From Cyrtodaria siliqua (Eukaryota > Mollusca > Bivalvia > Adapedonta > Hiatellidae), in the NCBI GenBank assembly GCA_037043455.1, contig JAWPHD010003248.1, forward strand, positions 1 through 64,000: 64,000 nucleotides of DNA, read 5' to 3'. Made by a program: the position numbers and the translations under genes. The notes beneath the pieces are model-generated. The model was not told the DNA's origin, did no database searches, and was given only the letters and a program-made list of their open reading frames with translations. How positions within the stretch are numbered: the first letter of the stretch is position 1; every line of letters starts with the position of its first letter. Of this stretch, positions 1 to 10,698 are shown piece by piece.

Positions 1-1305
1 ACAGACAGCATGGCTTCCGGAAGAAGAGGTCCTGTGAAACCCAGCTAATCACCACACTCCAGGATCTAGCATCAGGCCTTAACAACAAACAGCAGCTGGA
101 TGTCATACTACTGGACTTCAGTAAAGCCTTTGACAAGGTCCCCCATGAGCGTCTTGCTGCCAAACTTCATCATTACGGTGTTCGAGACAAGACCCTGGAA
201 TGGATAAAGAGCTTCCTTGCTGATCGATCGCAACAAGTGGTACTAGAAGGACAATCTTCTCAGTCTGCTCCAGTTACTTCTGGAGTTCCTCAAGGTACAG
301 TCATGGGACCACTGCTCTTCCTGGTGTACATAAACGACCTACCATCGAGAGTTGAGTCCAAGGTCAGCCTTTTTGCTGATGACAGCATGCTGTACCGGAT
401 TATCAACTCCGATGAAGACGCCAAGAAGCTACAATCAGACCTTGATCACCTTCAGCAATGGGAAGATGACTGGCAGATGGCATTTAATCCCGACAAATGT
501 GAGGTTTTGAGAGTCACAAACAAGAGGCGTTTTATTCCTGCCACCTATTCTATACATGGCAAGCAACTGCAGATGACATCAAAGACTAAATATTTGGGAG
601 TTACCATAGACAGTAAGTTATCATGGAACCCACACATTGATGCTGTCACGAAGAAGGCAAACAACACAACAGCGTTCCTTCGAAGAAACCTATCCTCATG
701 CCCCAAGGAAGTTAAGTCCACTTGCTACAAATCCCTTGTTAGACCACAACTAGAATATGCGTCAACAGTATGGGATCCATCTACGAAGTCCAGCATCACC
801 AAGGTTGAAGCAGTACAACGCAGGGCTGCTCGTTTTGTCATTGGAGACTACAGCCGAACGAGCAGTGTCACCACCATGCTTCAGCACTTGGAATGGAAGG
901 ACCTCCAGACACGTAGACAGCATGCCAAAGCTGCTATGATGTACCGCATTGTACACCAGCTGGTGGAAATCCCGATTGTACCATATTTCCACCCTACCGG
1001 CGCCAATACCAGAGGACATGCTAGCAGGTTTCTTCAACCGTTTACTACAGTGAATAGCTACCGTGACTCCTTCTTCCCGTCCGGCATCAGATTATGGAAC
1101 TCCCTCCCAGTCAGCCTCATCGACGCACCATCCCTCGAAGTGTTCCAGACGAGGATGGTTGCTATGACGGAGTGACCAGTTACAAGATGTTTTTAACCTG
1201 TTTTTAACTGCACTACCGACCCTCCCTCACGTGTACATAGTTCACAATGTGCGAGTATGCTCCAGAGGAGTCCTGCACAGTAACGGAAGAAGGAAGAAGA
1301 GCTGT
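1..1305 (+). mobile_element. Non-LTR retrotransposon, 3' half (LINE family 1), with 3' UTR
   Basis: The reading frame open from position 3 plus a 3' UTR of about 130 bases. The 3' UTR carries the phrase TTTTTAACCTGTTTTTAA and ends in an AAG-rich tract near 1285-1305. The same 3' UTR recurs at 39718-39809, where it runs into a long (GAA)n tail, so the end of the family is defined by two copies. The element is cut by the window edge, so the 5' part (any endonuclease or ORF1) is not visible. The clade (CR1/Jockey-like) is an inference from the style of the RT and its C-terminus. Confidence 0.9.
3..1175 (+). CDS. Reverse transcriptase (partial, C-terminal part of LINE ORF2)
   Basis: A 390-residue open frame enters from the window edge and stops at TGA 1173-1175. 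It copies element RNA into DNA at a nicked target. Visible RT blocks in order: [10 protein letters not shown] near residue 2, LLDFSKAFDKVPHERL (first catalytic Asp), SGVPQGTVMGPLLFLVYIND, and the FADDSMLY catalytic pair at about residue 122. The thumb and C-terminus follow, with PQLEYASTVWDP, QRRAARFV and RLWNSLP, typical of CR1/Jockey-type elements. No frameshift or internal stop appears in the visible part, so this copy is young or was recently active. A shorter start at 237 would be an artefact of the cut 5' end. Confidence 0.93.
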   Translation, partial: RQHGFRKKRSCETQLITTLQDLASGLNNKQQLDVILLDFSKAFDKVPHERLAAKLHHYGVRDKTLEWIKSFLADRSQQVVLEGQSSQSAPVTSGVPQGTVMGPLLFLVYINDLPSRVESKVSLFADDSMLYRIINSDEDAKKLQSDLDHLQQWEDDWQMAFNPDKCEVLRVTNKRRFIPATYSIHGKQLQMTSKTKYLGVTIDSKLSWNPHIDAVTKKANNTTAFLRRNLSSCPKEVKSTCYKSLVRPQLEYASTVWDPSTKSSITKVEAVQRRAARFVIGDYSRTSSVTTMLQHLEWKDLQTRRQHAKAAMMYRIVHQLVEIPIVPYFHPTGANTRGHASRFLQPFTTVNSYRDSFFPSGIRLWNSLPVSLIDAPSLEVFQTRMVAMTE

Positions 1306-1870
1306 ACGGAGTGAACAGGTCAGCTTACTTTCTCCGTCTTTTTGGTGCTGGGGTTATCTTCTGTTTATTTCAATAGAACAAAACTGCGTTAAATCAAAGT
1401 TTAAACCACAATACCCGGAAATGCTGTTTAAACCAAAACAAGGGGAATAACTGTGCGTACAAGTTTGATTCAAGGAAAATTGTGTTCACGACAGTGCTGG
1501 CCTTTTAACAAAGGTATTAACATATAAGATCAAACAATATATATTTCCCTTGTGTCTACATGTATGGGTAAAGTTGCGGAAGTTTCTTTTGTTGTTGAGT
1601 ATACCTGCAATGCATAAGGTGGTGGGGATCATTGTTCATAGTGCAATAGTGAACGGATCATAAAATATTAAGCTTGCATCAGTTTGTCAGAAAGTGGAAC
1701 TAATCCTCCATCTCATGACGACACAGTGGGCATATCATATTTATAATGGCAATTTAAAATTTCATTTATAAATGCCGAGAAACACCTAGATATTTTAGAG
1801 AGATTATAACACATTTATAATTTATATTCAAGAGTAAATTAAAATGAACTAAACAGATAATAATACCTAT
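1306..1870. other. Non-coding, nothing recognised
   Basis: AT-rich sequence with no coding frame, RNA gene or clear repeat that I can see. Confidence 0.5.
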
Positions 1871-1875
1871 AAACG

Positions 1876-2135
1876 ACTTGTAGCATGATCACTGGTATTT
1901 CTTTTGTATTTTCACAAGTGTACAGCGTTTAACTGAAAAATAACACCTGTCAGAATAAATGGTGTACTCTAGCTACCAGTTATTGAAAGGTTAGAGTATG
2001 GCAGACTGTATGAGACAGCTGAACTGATCATGCTACAAAACAAATAGACTATAGTCTCATCTCGTTGGTCGATGTTTAAATCAGTCAACTCGATGACACC
2101 ATACTCTATCTATTACTGAACCCATGAACGTTTTA
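1876..2135 (+). repeat. Interspersed repeat family A, copy 1
   Basis: Starts near TGTAGCATGATCACTGG and contains ATAACACCTGTCAGAATAAA, then ATGCTACAAAACAAATAGA. It is clearly related, in the opposite orientation, to 12270-12545; a shorter third copy lies at 32180-32255. No coding capacity. Probably a non-autonomous DNA transposon; the class is inferred. Confidence 0.7.
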
Positions 2136-2446
2136 TTCAATGTGGAATATGTTCGGTATCTATAGCATTATTCTTGCATTATAGGTGTTTTATTTTGATA
2201 TGTTTATTTCTTCTACATAATCGCCTTTTTTGTGATGTATGCCCGAAAGAAATGTGGAATATTCAAACACATCTCGGTCAGTTTTATTCCGGCCAACGAC
2301 ACTTTCAAACGAACTTGTATATTTTGTAGACTACTGTCTATTTTTGTTCCCCAAAAATGCTTTAATTAGCTTGAGCACATTTATCCCTGCCAGAAGTGAC
2401 AACCAGTCATCATAAATAGCAACTTAAGTACATTTAACGGATAGCC

Positions 2447-3124
2447 TGCACTAAATGTTTAGTGTAACATACACAAAGCACCGATATGAATTAACGTGTT
2501 CTTTTGTTTACATGTTTAACAACGTTACCAACATAATTTCTTCTGAAAACACTATACATTTTATAATAATGTTGATGACAGAACCAGTGCATGCACACAT
2601 AAACTAAGTTAACTAGGAAAAGGAATGTTTATACTTTACGTATATATATGTAAGCAACTCTGAACACTTATATATATATTTTTTACAATCAGTTGGTATC
2701 ATTTATTTTGAATTTTATTTGAAAATACTGACCTTGACGGATATTGTTATTAACAAAATCATGTATTTTTGTGTGTTTTTTTGTTTATATTTAATTATGT
2801 TCAACTATTGTTGCTGAGATGTGTAAGATGAAATTTTATTTTTCCGTGTCTCCCAGTATTTTATTTTATTTAATATACTCATGTGCTATCACTCTTAGAA
2901 ATATACAGTATTAAAGTGAATAATTATCTCATATTCCACTGTGTTTGTTATATGTGCATTCTATTTTACTGATGAGAGGAACTCGATAAGCTGTTGTAAT
3001 TGTATTTATTAGTAAAGAAAAACAAGTTCAAATCCAAATTTCGAAGTACATCATTGTAAACAAAAGAACATGCATGTTAATTCATATCGGTGCTTTGTGT
3101 ATGTTACACTAAACATTTAGTGCA
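2447..3124. mobile_element. 678-bp element with ~68-bp terminal inverted repeats
   Basis: The left arm at 2447-2512 begins TGCACTAAATGTTTAGTG. It matches, in reverse complement, the right arm at 3055-3124, which ends CACTAAACATTTAGTGCA. The arms differ mainly by a 4-base indel, and the interior is AT-rich with no ORF. Each terminus is itself a small palindrome (CACTAAA..TTTAGTG). I could not define a target-site duplication. A MITE or fold-back element is the simplest reading. Confidence 0.8.
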
Positions 3125-3229
3125 AAGATTTTCTTTCAATGGCTTATTTTATTCAGAAATGCTGTCTCGTCTGCACTCGCTGGATAAATGGACTATTTTA
3201 TGGACCAATTTGTTTCACATAAAAACAAA

Positions 3230-3368
3230 ACAGCTTTTGAGTAAAATTGTACCGAACTTTTCGAATATAAAGCTCACAATTTCTGCCATATAAGTATTAT
3301 TTCTAATATTATGTTTACATCAATAATGCTCAGTAAATTACTAAATGGTTGACATTGCTCGTGCATAA
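3230..3368 (+). repeat. Dispersed repeat, matches 57690-57832
   Basis: About 140 bases beginning near TTTGAGTAAAATTG and ending near GGTTGACATTGCTC. The same words occur in the same order at 57690-57832, with about 80% identity by eye. Non-coding. Confidence 0.65.
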
Positions 3369-3369
3369 A

Positions 3370-5594
3370 ATACGTATTTGGTTGCAAATTTCACTTGACC
3401 ATTTCCAATTGATTTTTTTTTTCAAAGATGGCCTAATAATCCTTTATCTTTCGTTGTTAATTCTCTATCACTTTCATTTTGCATTGAATCTCTACAACGT
3501 TTCGGCAGTCTTTTTTGTCGGATAACCAAGTAAAACAAACATTATGGCCCTTGTATTGAAAAATGCCATATTCTGCCCTGTTAACACTCTAGAACCTTCA
3601 TATTGTATCCATTACCAAACTTGGCCAGCTTGTTGATACTCATGAAAGCTCGGACAAGTTCAATAACCACAGCTATATTTGGGCATAAACGGCAGAGTAG
3701 TGGCCCTTTATTAATATAAAAGCTTTGTTAGCACTGCAGGTCCTTCTTTTATTATCCGCTCTTTTCTAAACTTGTTTAAAATGTTAATATCCAATAAAAG
3801 CTTGGATAAGTTTGAAAAATAACCATATCTGACTCACACGGTAACACCCCACTATTCCGCTCGTCCGACCCCTCGTTCCCCTACATGCCTGAGAAAAGCT
3901 TTCATGCATGACAAATTAAAAAACTAGCAATTTCGGATTAAAAACAGGAGACCCTTGAATAATTTACAATGCTAGACTTTACGTTGTTAACAACATTTAG
4001 ATCATTTAGCAAACTTGTTAATATGTTTATATCAATTACAGGTCGGTTGAGCTGAAAACCATCTATCTCGTAATTACACATTCGCGTCCCCGCCAATTTT
4101 TTTAAAAGCATGTAAGCTTTGTTTTCCACTATATTTCCACCAAATCTGTCAGCAGATGTTTGTCAATGATATAAATATCATTAAACACCCTTTTGGACAC
4201 CATAGCGACTTAAACCAGTAGAGAGATATCGGCCATCTTGCCCATCTTGGTAAGTTTGTTCACGTTTGACAATTTGGTGTAGTCTAACCATGTGACTATG
4301 TATAATTGTATATGCCTTTTCTGAGACGTTATTAATATCACTTGTCAAAAGGTCTGCAGGTAAGTTTACAGCATAATACTTACGATGCACTGCAAGGTGG
4401 ATACAGTTACGTAGAGGTGAACATAATAGAAACACACACTCATCAAGTAAGTGTCTACAATATATTCTTACACATTCGTTAGCAGAATGAATCCATGCCA
4501 TTTTGATCTCTTCATTTTTAAATAAAAGTTACATTTGTTTAAAAAGTACATTTTTCAAAGATATATACATATTACTATTTCCAAACTGCAGTACGTACTT
4601 TGTCTTAACCTTTAACCCGCTAAGCACGACTATAACAGCCTTTGCGTCCATTGTAAACCCAGATCAGCCTGCGAGTAACTCGCAGGTTGATTAAGGTTTA
4701 CAATGTCCAGCTGCTGATCAGTCATTTCCCCCAAAACACCCCTTTGTCACATAAATGGGATGATCTTAATTCAAAGAAAGAACAGTCCATTATATATATA
4801 TATATACGTAGCGGGTCAATGGTTAATTTGATAAAAGAAAATAAATGCTGTCGTTTGTTAAGTAAGAAGGGCAGGACCATATGCTTACTGTTTAAACCGT
4901 TTTAACATACTGGTGTCATTCTAATATAGCGGTTACCCAGTGGATAATATCTTTAGAGCTACAGACCATCTTACACGTGTGAGTTCACTCCCTAGTGGAG
5001 AAGTATTTTAATTAGAAACGTTATCGTTCATCTCATCTCCCTCTGAGATTGCTGCCCAATATAAACTTATCTGTGTTAATGGGACGTAAACCCTCCCCGC
5101 CTCCCCTTCCCCGCCACAAACAATATACTTTACATGTATAACTATACTCATTTCACTTATTATGTTTCAGACAAACAAAGCCACACAAGACAGGACAATG
5201 TGCTTCACACAGGTTGCCATAGATTTTCAAGTAACATATTCATCAGTTCTACTTATCAATTAGGTATTCTTAAGTTGACAAAACGTACAATGAAAGACAT
5301 GGAAGATAAATATAAATGCTGTGAAGAAAAGCAACAAATGTAAATCTCTTTTGGGAAAATAATGTTCACTAAAGAGAGAGATTAAAAGCTGGAGCCACAG
5401 TAACTGATTTACCAACAGCATGGGAAGAAACTTCAAATCAACAGGACGTGTCTTTAACAGAGGGAACCGGAAGACAGAAGTAACGTCAAATGCAGCAGCA
5501 AATGGACCCCAAACAGACCGTTTTTAACTGAAGCCCTTAGTGAATATGGCAACGTGACATAAACAAGCGTGAAACTGAAATTGCGAACATAACA
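3370..5594. other. Non-coding region upstream of the FkbM gene
   Basis: No coding frame with recognisable homology. A TA run lies at 4790-4806. The stretch just before 5595 should hold the 5' UTR and promoter of the methyltransferase gene; I see no convincing TATA box. Confidence 0.45.
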
Positions 5595-6938
5595 ATGAGG
5601 CGCAATTGTCACTCTGCTGTCATCTTTATGAAAAGACATAGACCCTCGGGCGTTGTGTGTTTATTTATGACTGTCTTCATCGTAGCATATGTCCTAATTG
5701 TCAAACTGGAGTCACTTAAACATGATAATATTAAAAACGAAAATAGCAGTTATTTAGTGGCAGATTCTAAAATGATGAAAAACATTTTACATACTACACC
5801 TAAAGAAATATTGGCGGATTTAGCTAGAGCTGAGCTAAAATCTGCTATAAAAACAGCCGATAAAGTAAACTATAAAAAGGAAAACACATATGTTGAACAC
5901 GTAGTAACTACCGCGATCGCTATAAAAACTGAAAATGAAGTTATTATAAACACAGTTCTCGAAGACGATGAGAAAAACATCGACCATCATTGGAATAGCT
6001 ATTTGGACAAAAATAAAAACGATATAATGAGTGGTAATGCTAATAGGAATCCACATAAACCTAATAAACATATGAACTTTCAAGGTGTGCGTATTGATAA
6101 ACCAAAAACAATTCCAAGAATACCCAAGAATCTGTCAAAGTCTGTACAGCTGTTCGACGCGTTAAAAGAAAGTAAAGAATTAAGAAATTCAATAAATTCC
6201 AATAAATGTGTTTTACTGAAAACACTACATGGCGATGCACCCATCTGTGTACACGATCCTGACTACGACGAAATAATCTCAGCCAGCATCTTAGAGAAAG
6301 GATCATGGGAGCCGATGTACCTTTATATGACCGGGATGATTCTGAAATTAAATTCAGAACTTATGTTTTTAGATATCGGTTGCAATATTGGTGTGTATAC
6401 AATACTCGCATCTAAGCTTGGTGCAACTGTTATAGCAGTCGATCCCAATAAGGCGAATTTGCGACTGCTGACGAAATCGGTGAGTTTAAATGACCGCCGA
6501 AATATGGTAACATTGCTATGGAATGCCGTATCAGATGTCCGTGAAAATGTGACACTAAATGCAATAGTTGGAAATGTGGGCGGGATGTTTGTAAACACTG
6601 TCGGGGAAAACACAGCAGATGACGAAACCCAAGCCACAGCTATACAAATGGATGACCTTATTGGATTTTTCGACCTAAAACCGGTGTTCATTAAAATGGA
6701 CATCGAGACATTCGAGTGGAAAGCTTTGCAAGGTGGGAGACACTTTTTTAAGCAAGTTGATGTAAGATACGTGTTGATGGAATGGATATATCACCGTGAA
6801 GCCGACACTGGCAAAGAAATTATAAAGTTTATGGGTAGTTTTGGTTTATATGGCCATATTAACGCCCATCATGTCACAAAGCTGGAAACAGAGAATTACA
6901 AATCATGGCCGGATAATGTACTCTGGATTAAATATTGA
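5595..6938 (+). CDS. FkbM-family methyltransferase, single-pass type II membrane protein
   Basis: 447 aa, one uninterrupted exon. Residues 1-19 are basic and cytosolic; about 20-36 are a hydrophobic anchor (VVCLFMTVFIVAYVLIV). A lysine/asparagine-rich stem follows to about residue 200. The C-terminal half is an FkbM-type SAM-dependent methyltransferase: motif I LDIGCNIGVYT near 259-269, the acidic ribose-binding step VIAVDPN, and the family block IKMDIETFEWKAL near 366-378, then VLMEW. The architecture suggests an enzyme with its catalytic domain in the Golgi or ER lumen that O-methylates a sugar or other small acceptor; acceptor and compartment are inferred. The start is the first ATG after in-frame stops and lies just before the anchor. 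A SINE sits in the presumed 3' UTR. Homologous single-exon genes are common in invertebrates. Confidence 0.88.
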   Translation: MRRNCHSAVIFMKRHRPSGVVCLFMTVFIVAYVLIVKLESLKHDNIKNENSSYLVADSKMMKNILHTTPKEILADLARAELKSAIKTADKVNYKKENTYVEHVVTTAIAIKTENEVIINTVLEDDEKNIDHHWNSYLDKNKNDIMSGNANRNPHKPNKHMNFQGVRIDKPKTIPRIPKNLSKSVQLFDALKESKELRNSINSNKCVLLKTLHGDAPICVHDPDYDEIISASILEKGSWEPMYLYMTGMILKLNSELMFLDIGCNIGVYTILASKLGATVIAVDPNKANLRLLTKSVSLNDRRNMVTLLWNAVSDVRENVTLNAIVGNVGGMFVNTVGENTADDETQATAIQMDDLIGFFDLKPVFIKMDIETFEWKALQGGRHFFKQVDVRYVLMEWIYHREADTGKEIIKFMGSFGLYGHINAHHVTKLETENYKSWPDNVLWIKY

Positions 6939-7033
6939 TTAACAATGGTTTGTAAAATAACGTTAATGCTTGTTACAGACTTGTCACCCGCGCCCTCGAG
7001 AGTGATTTGTAGAAGCTGTTTATATTGTTTCGT

Positions 7034-7045
7034 GACATAAAAGAA
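7034..7045. repeat. Target-site duplication, left copy, of the 7046-7318 SINE
   Basis: GACATAAAAGAA, repeated exactly at 7319-7330. Confidence 0.85.
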
Positions 7046-7318
7046 TTGAATTGAATTGAATTGGATTTTATAGTCGCACCAACAGCTAAGGTCATATGGC
7101 GACTTTCCAGCTTCCACTGGTGGAGGAAGACCCCAGGTGCCCCTCCGGGCAATTTTCGTGCACGGGCGGGCACCTGGGTAGAACCACCGACGTTCCGCAA
7201 GCCAGCTGGATAGCTTCCTCACATAAAGATTCCTAGGCCCCTGAGAGATCGAACCTACAGCGGTGAGGGGCAAGTGATTGCAAGTCAGAGACTCTAACCA
7301 CTCGGCCACGGACTCCCC
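7046..7318 (-). mobile_element. SINE family 1 (tRNA-derived), full-length copy
   Basis: Read on the minus strand it starts GGGGAGTCCGTGGCCGAGTG. An RNA polymerase III box A (TGGCCGAGTGGTTA) and box B (GGTTCGATCTC) spaced as in a Leu/Ser-type tRNA are visible. A conserved body (GGAAGCTATCCAGCTGGC) and a (TTCAA)n-type tail complete it. It is flanked by a perfect 12-bp duplication. Other copies are at 27273-27544, 45957-47851 (split) and 59212-59411. Confidence 0.93.
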
Positions 7319-7329
7319 GACATAAAAGA

Positions 7330-7335
7330 AATAAA
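7330..7335 (+). promoter_or_regulatory. Candidate polyadenylation signal of the FkbM gene
   Basis: AATAAA about 390 bases after the stop codon, but only about 120 if the SINE is removed. The SINE target site lies directly against it. Confidence 0.45.
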
Positions 7336-8490
7336 GTGTAATAGCTACATGAATGGCACAACGTCTTGTTTATGAATCTGAACAACAATGTAGCGATAAC
7401 TGTTATATTTATTTAAATCTGTGCATTATAGGGACATATAGTAAAGGCTTCTTTATTATTTTTTATCAATTGAATTTGAAGATGCGTGTCTTCTTCATTT
7501 AATTATCAACCCCGTCCAATTCGAGTTCAGTTGGGTCGACATCCGTTATGGACCATTTGAGTTAATATTGGCCAAGTTAAATTCATATCGGCCCTCTTGA
7601 GTTAATTTTGGCCCATTTGACCTCCTATTGGCCAAGTTGGAATCACCTTCATCAAATGGGTGCTGCTGAATCTGGAATATTCTAAAATAAATAATACCCT
7701 CGACATCACCTTAATTATCCCCGCCGTTTCAGGCGGAAGTGAGATATAGTAATGGCCTCTGACCATCCGTCCGTCCGTTCGTTGTTACGGACGTCCCATT
7801 TCGTGTCCGCTCCATAACTCTTGCAGGCATGGACAGATTTCAAAATAACTTGGCACATTTACTCATCTCATCAAGAATATGTACCCAAATCTGTATCTTC
7901 AAGGTCAAGGTCACTCTGAAGGTCATTCACTTCTTATATGCCTATAATAAGGTTCATATACTCCTCTCATTGAACTGATGAGTATAACCCAACACCCATG
8001 TCAGTATCTTCAAGGTAAAGGTCACACTGAAGGTCATTCATATTTTATATACGTATATTGAGGCCAATTTCGTGTTTGTGTCAGAACACTTGCCTGCACT
8101 GAGAAATATAAAATAAAATTTACATAAAACCATCATCAACGCGAAATTCAGAAGCAAACATTTGTTTCTGTATTTTCAAAGTCAATGTCACTCTTAGAGT
8201 AATTAACCCCAAATTCTTATAGTAAGAAGCAATGTATGTAATCTGTCTGTTCCATGTAATGTCCATTCAATAACCTTTACATGCGTAGGTTTTTAACACA
8301 TGTCTGAATCTTCAAAGTCAATGTCATGCGGCAAAGGGAAACATTCTGCGGCGATGAATAGGGCTATCTCTCAGACGGCTTCTTGTTTCACTTTATAAGA
8401 AAATGATTATTGTCTAAATATAATTGTAATAAAAGTACTCAATTTAATACTTAAACATTTCACAATCTTATGGTGGCTGATTTCTGCCAT
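7336..8490. other. Non-coding repeat-derived region
   Basis: Contains GGCC-rich short repeats (TTGGCCAAGTT twice at 7568-7640). It also has a dispersed-repeat signature at 7760-8350: CCGTCCGTCCGTTCG followed by several copies of TCAAGGTCAAGGTCAC-like text. No coding frame. Confidence 0.5.
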
Positions 8491-8505
8491 ATCGTTTTGA
8501 CCCGC

Positions 8506-8602
8506 CAAGACCACAAGACGCTACGTGAAAAGACGACAAAACAGCATTTGTCGTTTTGTCGTCTTGTCGTCTTACAAAATGTCGTGTTTTCGCGTGGCGT
8601 TT
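8506..8602. repeat. Imperfect palindrome (hairpin-forming)
   Basis: AAGACGACAAAAC pairs with GTTTTGTCGTCTT across a 7-base loop. The outer flanks ACGCTACGTGAAAA and TTTTCGCGTGGCGT also pair with few mismatches. Confidence 0.7.
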
Positions 8603-8684
8603 TTGTTTTTTTAAAAAGAACTCGCGCTCTTTTTATTTTTTCTACATAATTTACACGTAGATATGTGAAAATCCTTTTTAATAA

Positions 8685-9165
8685 TTATTTTAATGGTTTA
8701 TTACTAATTGCATCAATACTATATTTAATGGTTTATTACTATTTAATGGTTTATTACTAATTGCATCAATACTATATTTAATGGTTTATTACTAATTGCA
8801 TCAATACTATATTTAATGGTTTATTAATGGTTTATTACTAATTGCATCAATACTATATTTAATGGTTTATTACTATTTAATGGTTTATTACTAATTGCAT
8901 CAATACCCTATTTAATGGTTTATTACTAATTGCATCAATACTATATTTAATGGTTTATTAATGGTTTATTACTAATTGCATCAATACTATATTTAATGGT
9001 TTATTACTATTTAATGGTTTATTACTAATTGCATCATACTATATTTAATGGTTTATTACTAATTGCATCAATACTATATTTAATGGTTTATTAATGGTTT
9101 ATTACTAATTGCATCAATACTATATTTAATGGTTTATTACTAATTGCATCAATACTATATTTAAT
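8685..9165 (+). repeat. Minisatellite, 34-35 bp unit
   Basis: Units built from TTTAATGGTTTATTACTAAT plus TGCATCAATACTATA, about 14 copies. Shortened units recur in an ordered way (an extra ATTTAATGGTTTATTACT or AATGGTTTATT block), giving a higher-order pattern. Confidence 0.92.
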
Positions 9166-10280
9166 CCTGTTGTAGGATAACGAAGAAAAAACGAAAACTC
9201 CAATTTGTATTACCTGTTAGTAATGCAAGGAAATGCAATCCGGTTTAAAATGATACCGGATGATTCATGATCCTTGATAAATACCCCAAGATTGCCCTTT
9301 TTATGTTCAGTTATTGGCATATCAGAATTCGGATTACTCAAGTAACGACAAAATGATAAAAAACCTGATAAAGTTGAAACTCGACGTCATACAGCCACAC
9401 TTAAAAACATCTTAGTTAGCCCAAACATGTTTTCAGATGGCTAAGTAGGTAACCTTTGTTTTCTCCTATGCATGTCAGATTCTTTTGTGAATGCTGTTTA
9501 ACTGTTTAGACTTAAAACACTACTTTTTGTACTTATTAAAAGATGATTTCAGTTTATTGGGTGGGTATTGTAAGGATGAAAATCTTAACTTTGTACATCA
9601 AATTGCTATCTAAAACAATTGATAAACCAAATTAATAAAGATGAAGAGGAAACACTGATCTGTATTTTTTGTTTGTTTTTCAGTGAATGAAAATAAAAAG
9701 ATCATACTTTTAATCGTAAAAAGGTTTGGAATCGGGCCGATTTTTCTGGACCGGTCATGTTCGGGCAAACAAGCATAATTTTAATTATGACATAATGCAT
9801 TCATATATACCCATTTCTATTAAGTAAAAGGAACAAACGGCAATCTTGAAGTTTTTAATAGTCCCTCCACCTTTTAACCAATCGCACGTCCAAAAGGTAT
9901 AGGTACAATATAGCCTGGACTTGTTTTTTAATAGGCATTAAAACTAGCTTCTCAATTTATTAATCCAGTATCATTTTGACTTTAAACCTACTTGCAATAT
10001 TTAAATACAATTTTGAATTTTCGACTTTTCTTAGTTACTCTACCATAGGATTGAATAATTATTGGTGACATATAATCAACAGCAAGTAACAGGAAAAACA
10101 CCAACTTTCTTTATACTATTCTTATAATTAATATTAATGATTGAACAAATGCGATGTAGAAAAACTAACGGGACGCCGCGAGTTTTACAATAATCAAGAT
10201 TGCCGTGTGTCCCTTTAACGGACTGTACTATATATATCACGTAATGGACGAACTATGTCCTAACCGCAGGTTAAATTGTG
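9166..10280. other. Non-coding, nothing recognised
   Basis: AT-rich; no coding frame or RNA gene seen. Confidence 0.45.
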
Positions 10281-10282
10281 TC

Positions 10283-10530
10283 CTTATAGATGGTCGAGAC
10301 GGATAAAGACGCTGCGGTTGAAACCGCCTCACCTCTCACCGCTGCGGGTTCGAGTGGGAGCTCGACTTATAAGTGAGCAAATGTCGATTCTTGCGGATGG
10401 CGGGATGTAAACAGTACTGGTTCTACCCAATAATAAGTAGGTGGTCTGAATCTACCACTAAAGAATCGTCCGTCATATGTAGCCTAAACTGTGCAGAAAA
10501 AATGACGTTAAACACCAAACAAACAAAAAT
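10283..10530 (+). mobile_element. SINE family 2 copy
   Basis: Head with CTCACCGCTGCGGGTTCGAG (box-B-like), body ACAGTACTGGTTCTACCCA and GGTGGTCTGAATCTACCAC, tail GACGTTAAACACCAAACAAA. Other copies are at 16315-16535 (-), 16725-16978 (+), 18758-18970 (-) and 56493-56655 (+, truncated). Confidence 0.8.
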
Positions 10531-10698
10531 GGCCTTTGTTTTAAATTAAAATTATCTTCATTTAGATATGTTTATATGACCGTATTAAAATACGGATTAT
10601 AACATAGATATGCAAACAGACCCGATATAGACTGTTCCGCAAACAACTGAATCCAGCACTGGCATCATAAGAAACTATTTAAACATTTACTGAGTTCT

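Noticed and set aside
6061..6703. Minus-strand frames opposite the methyltransferase
   Set aside because: Antisense shadows of a well-supported coding frame.
7046..7318. Possible tRNA gene (clear box A and B)
   Set aside because: The sequence continues into a SINE body and tail, has a target duplication and several copies; no proper cloverleaf.
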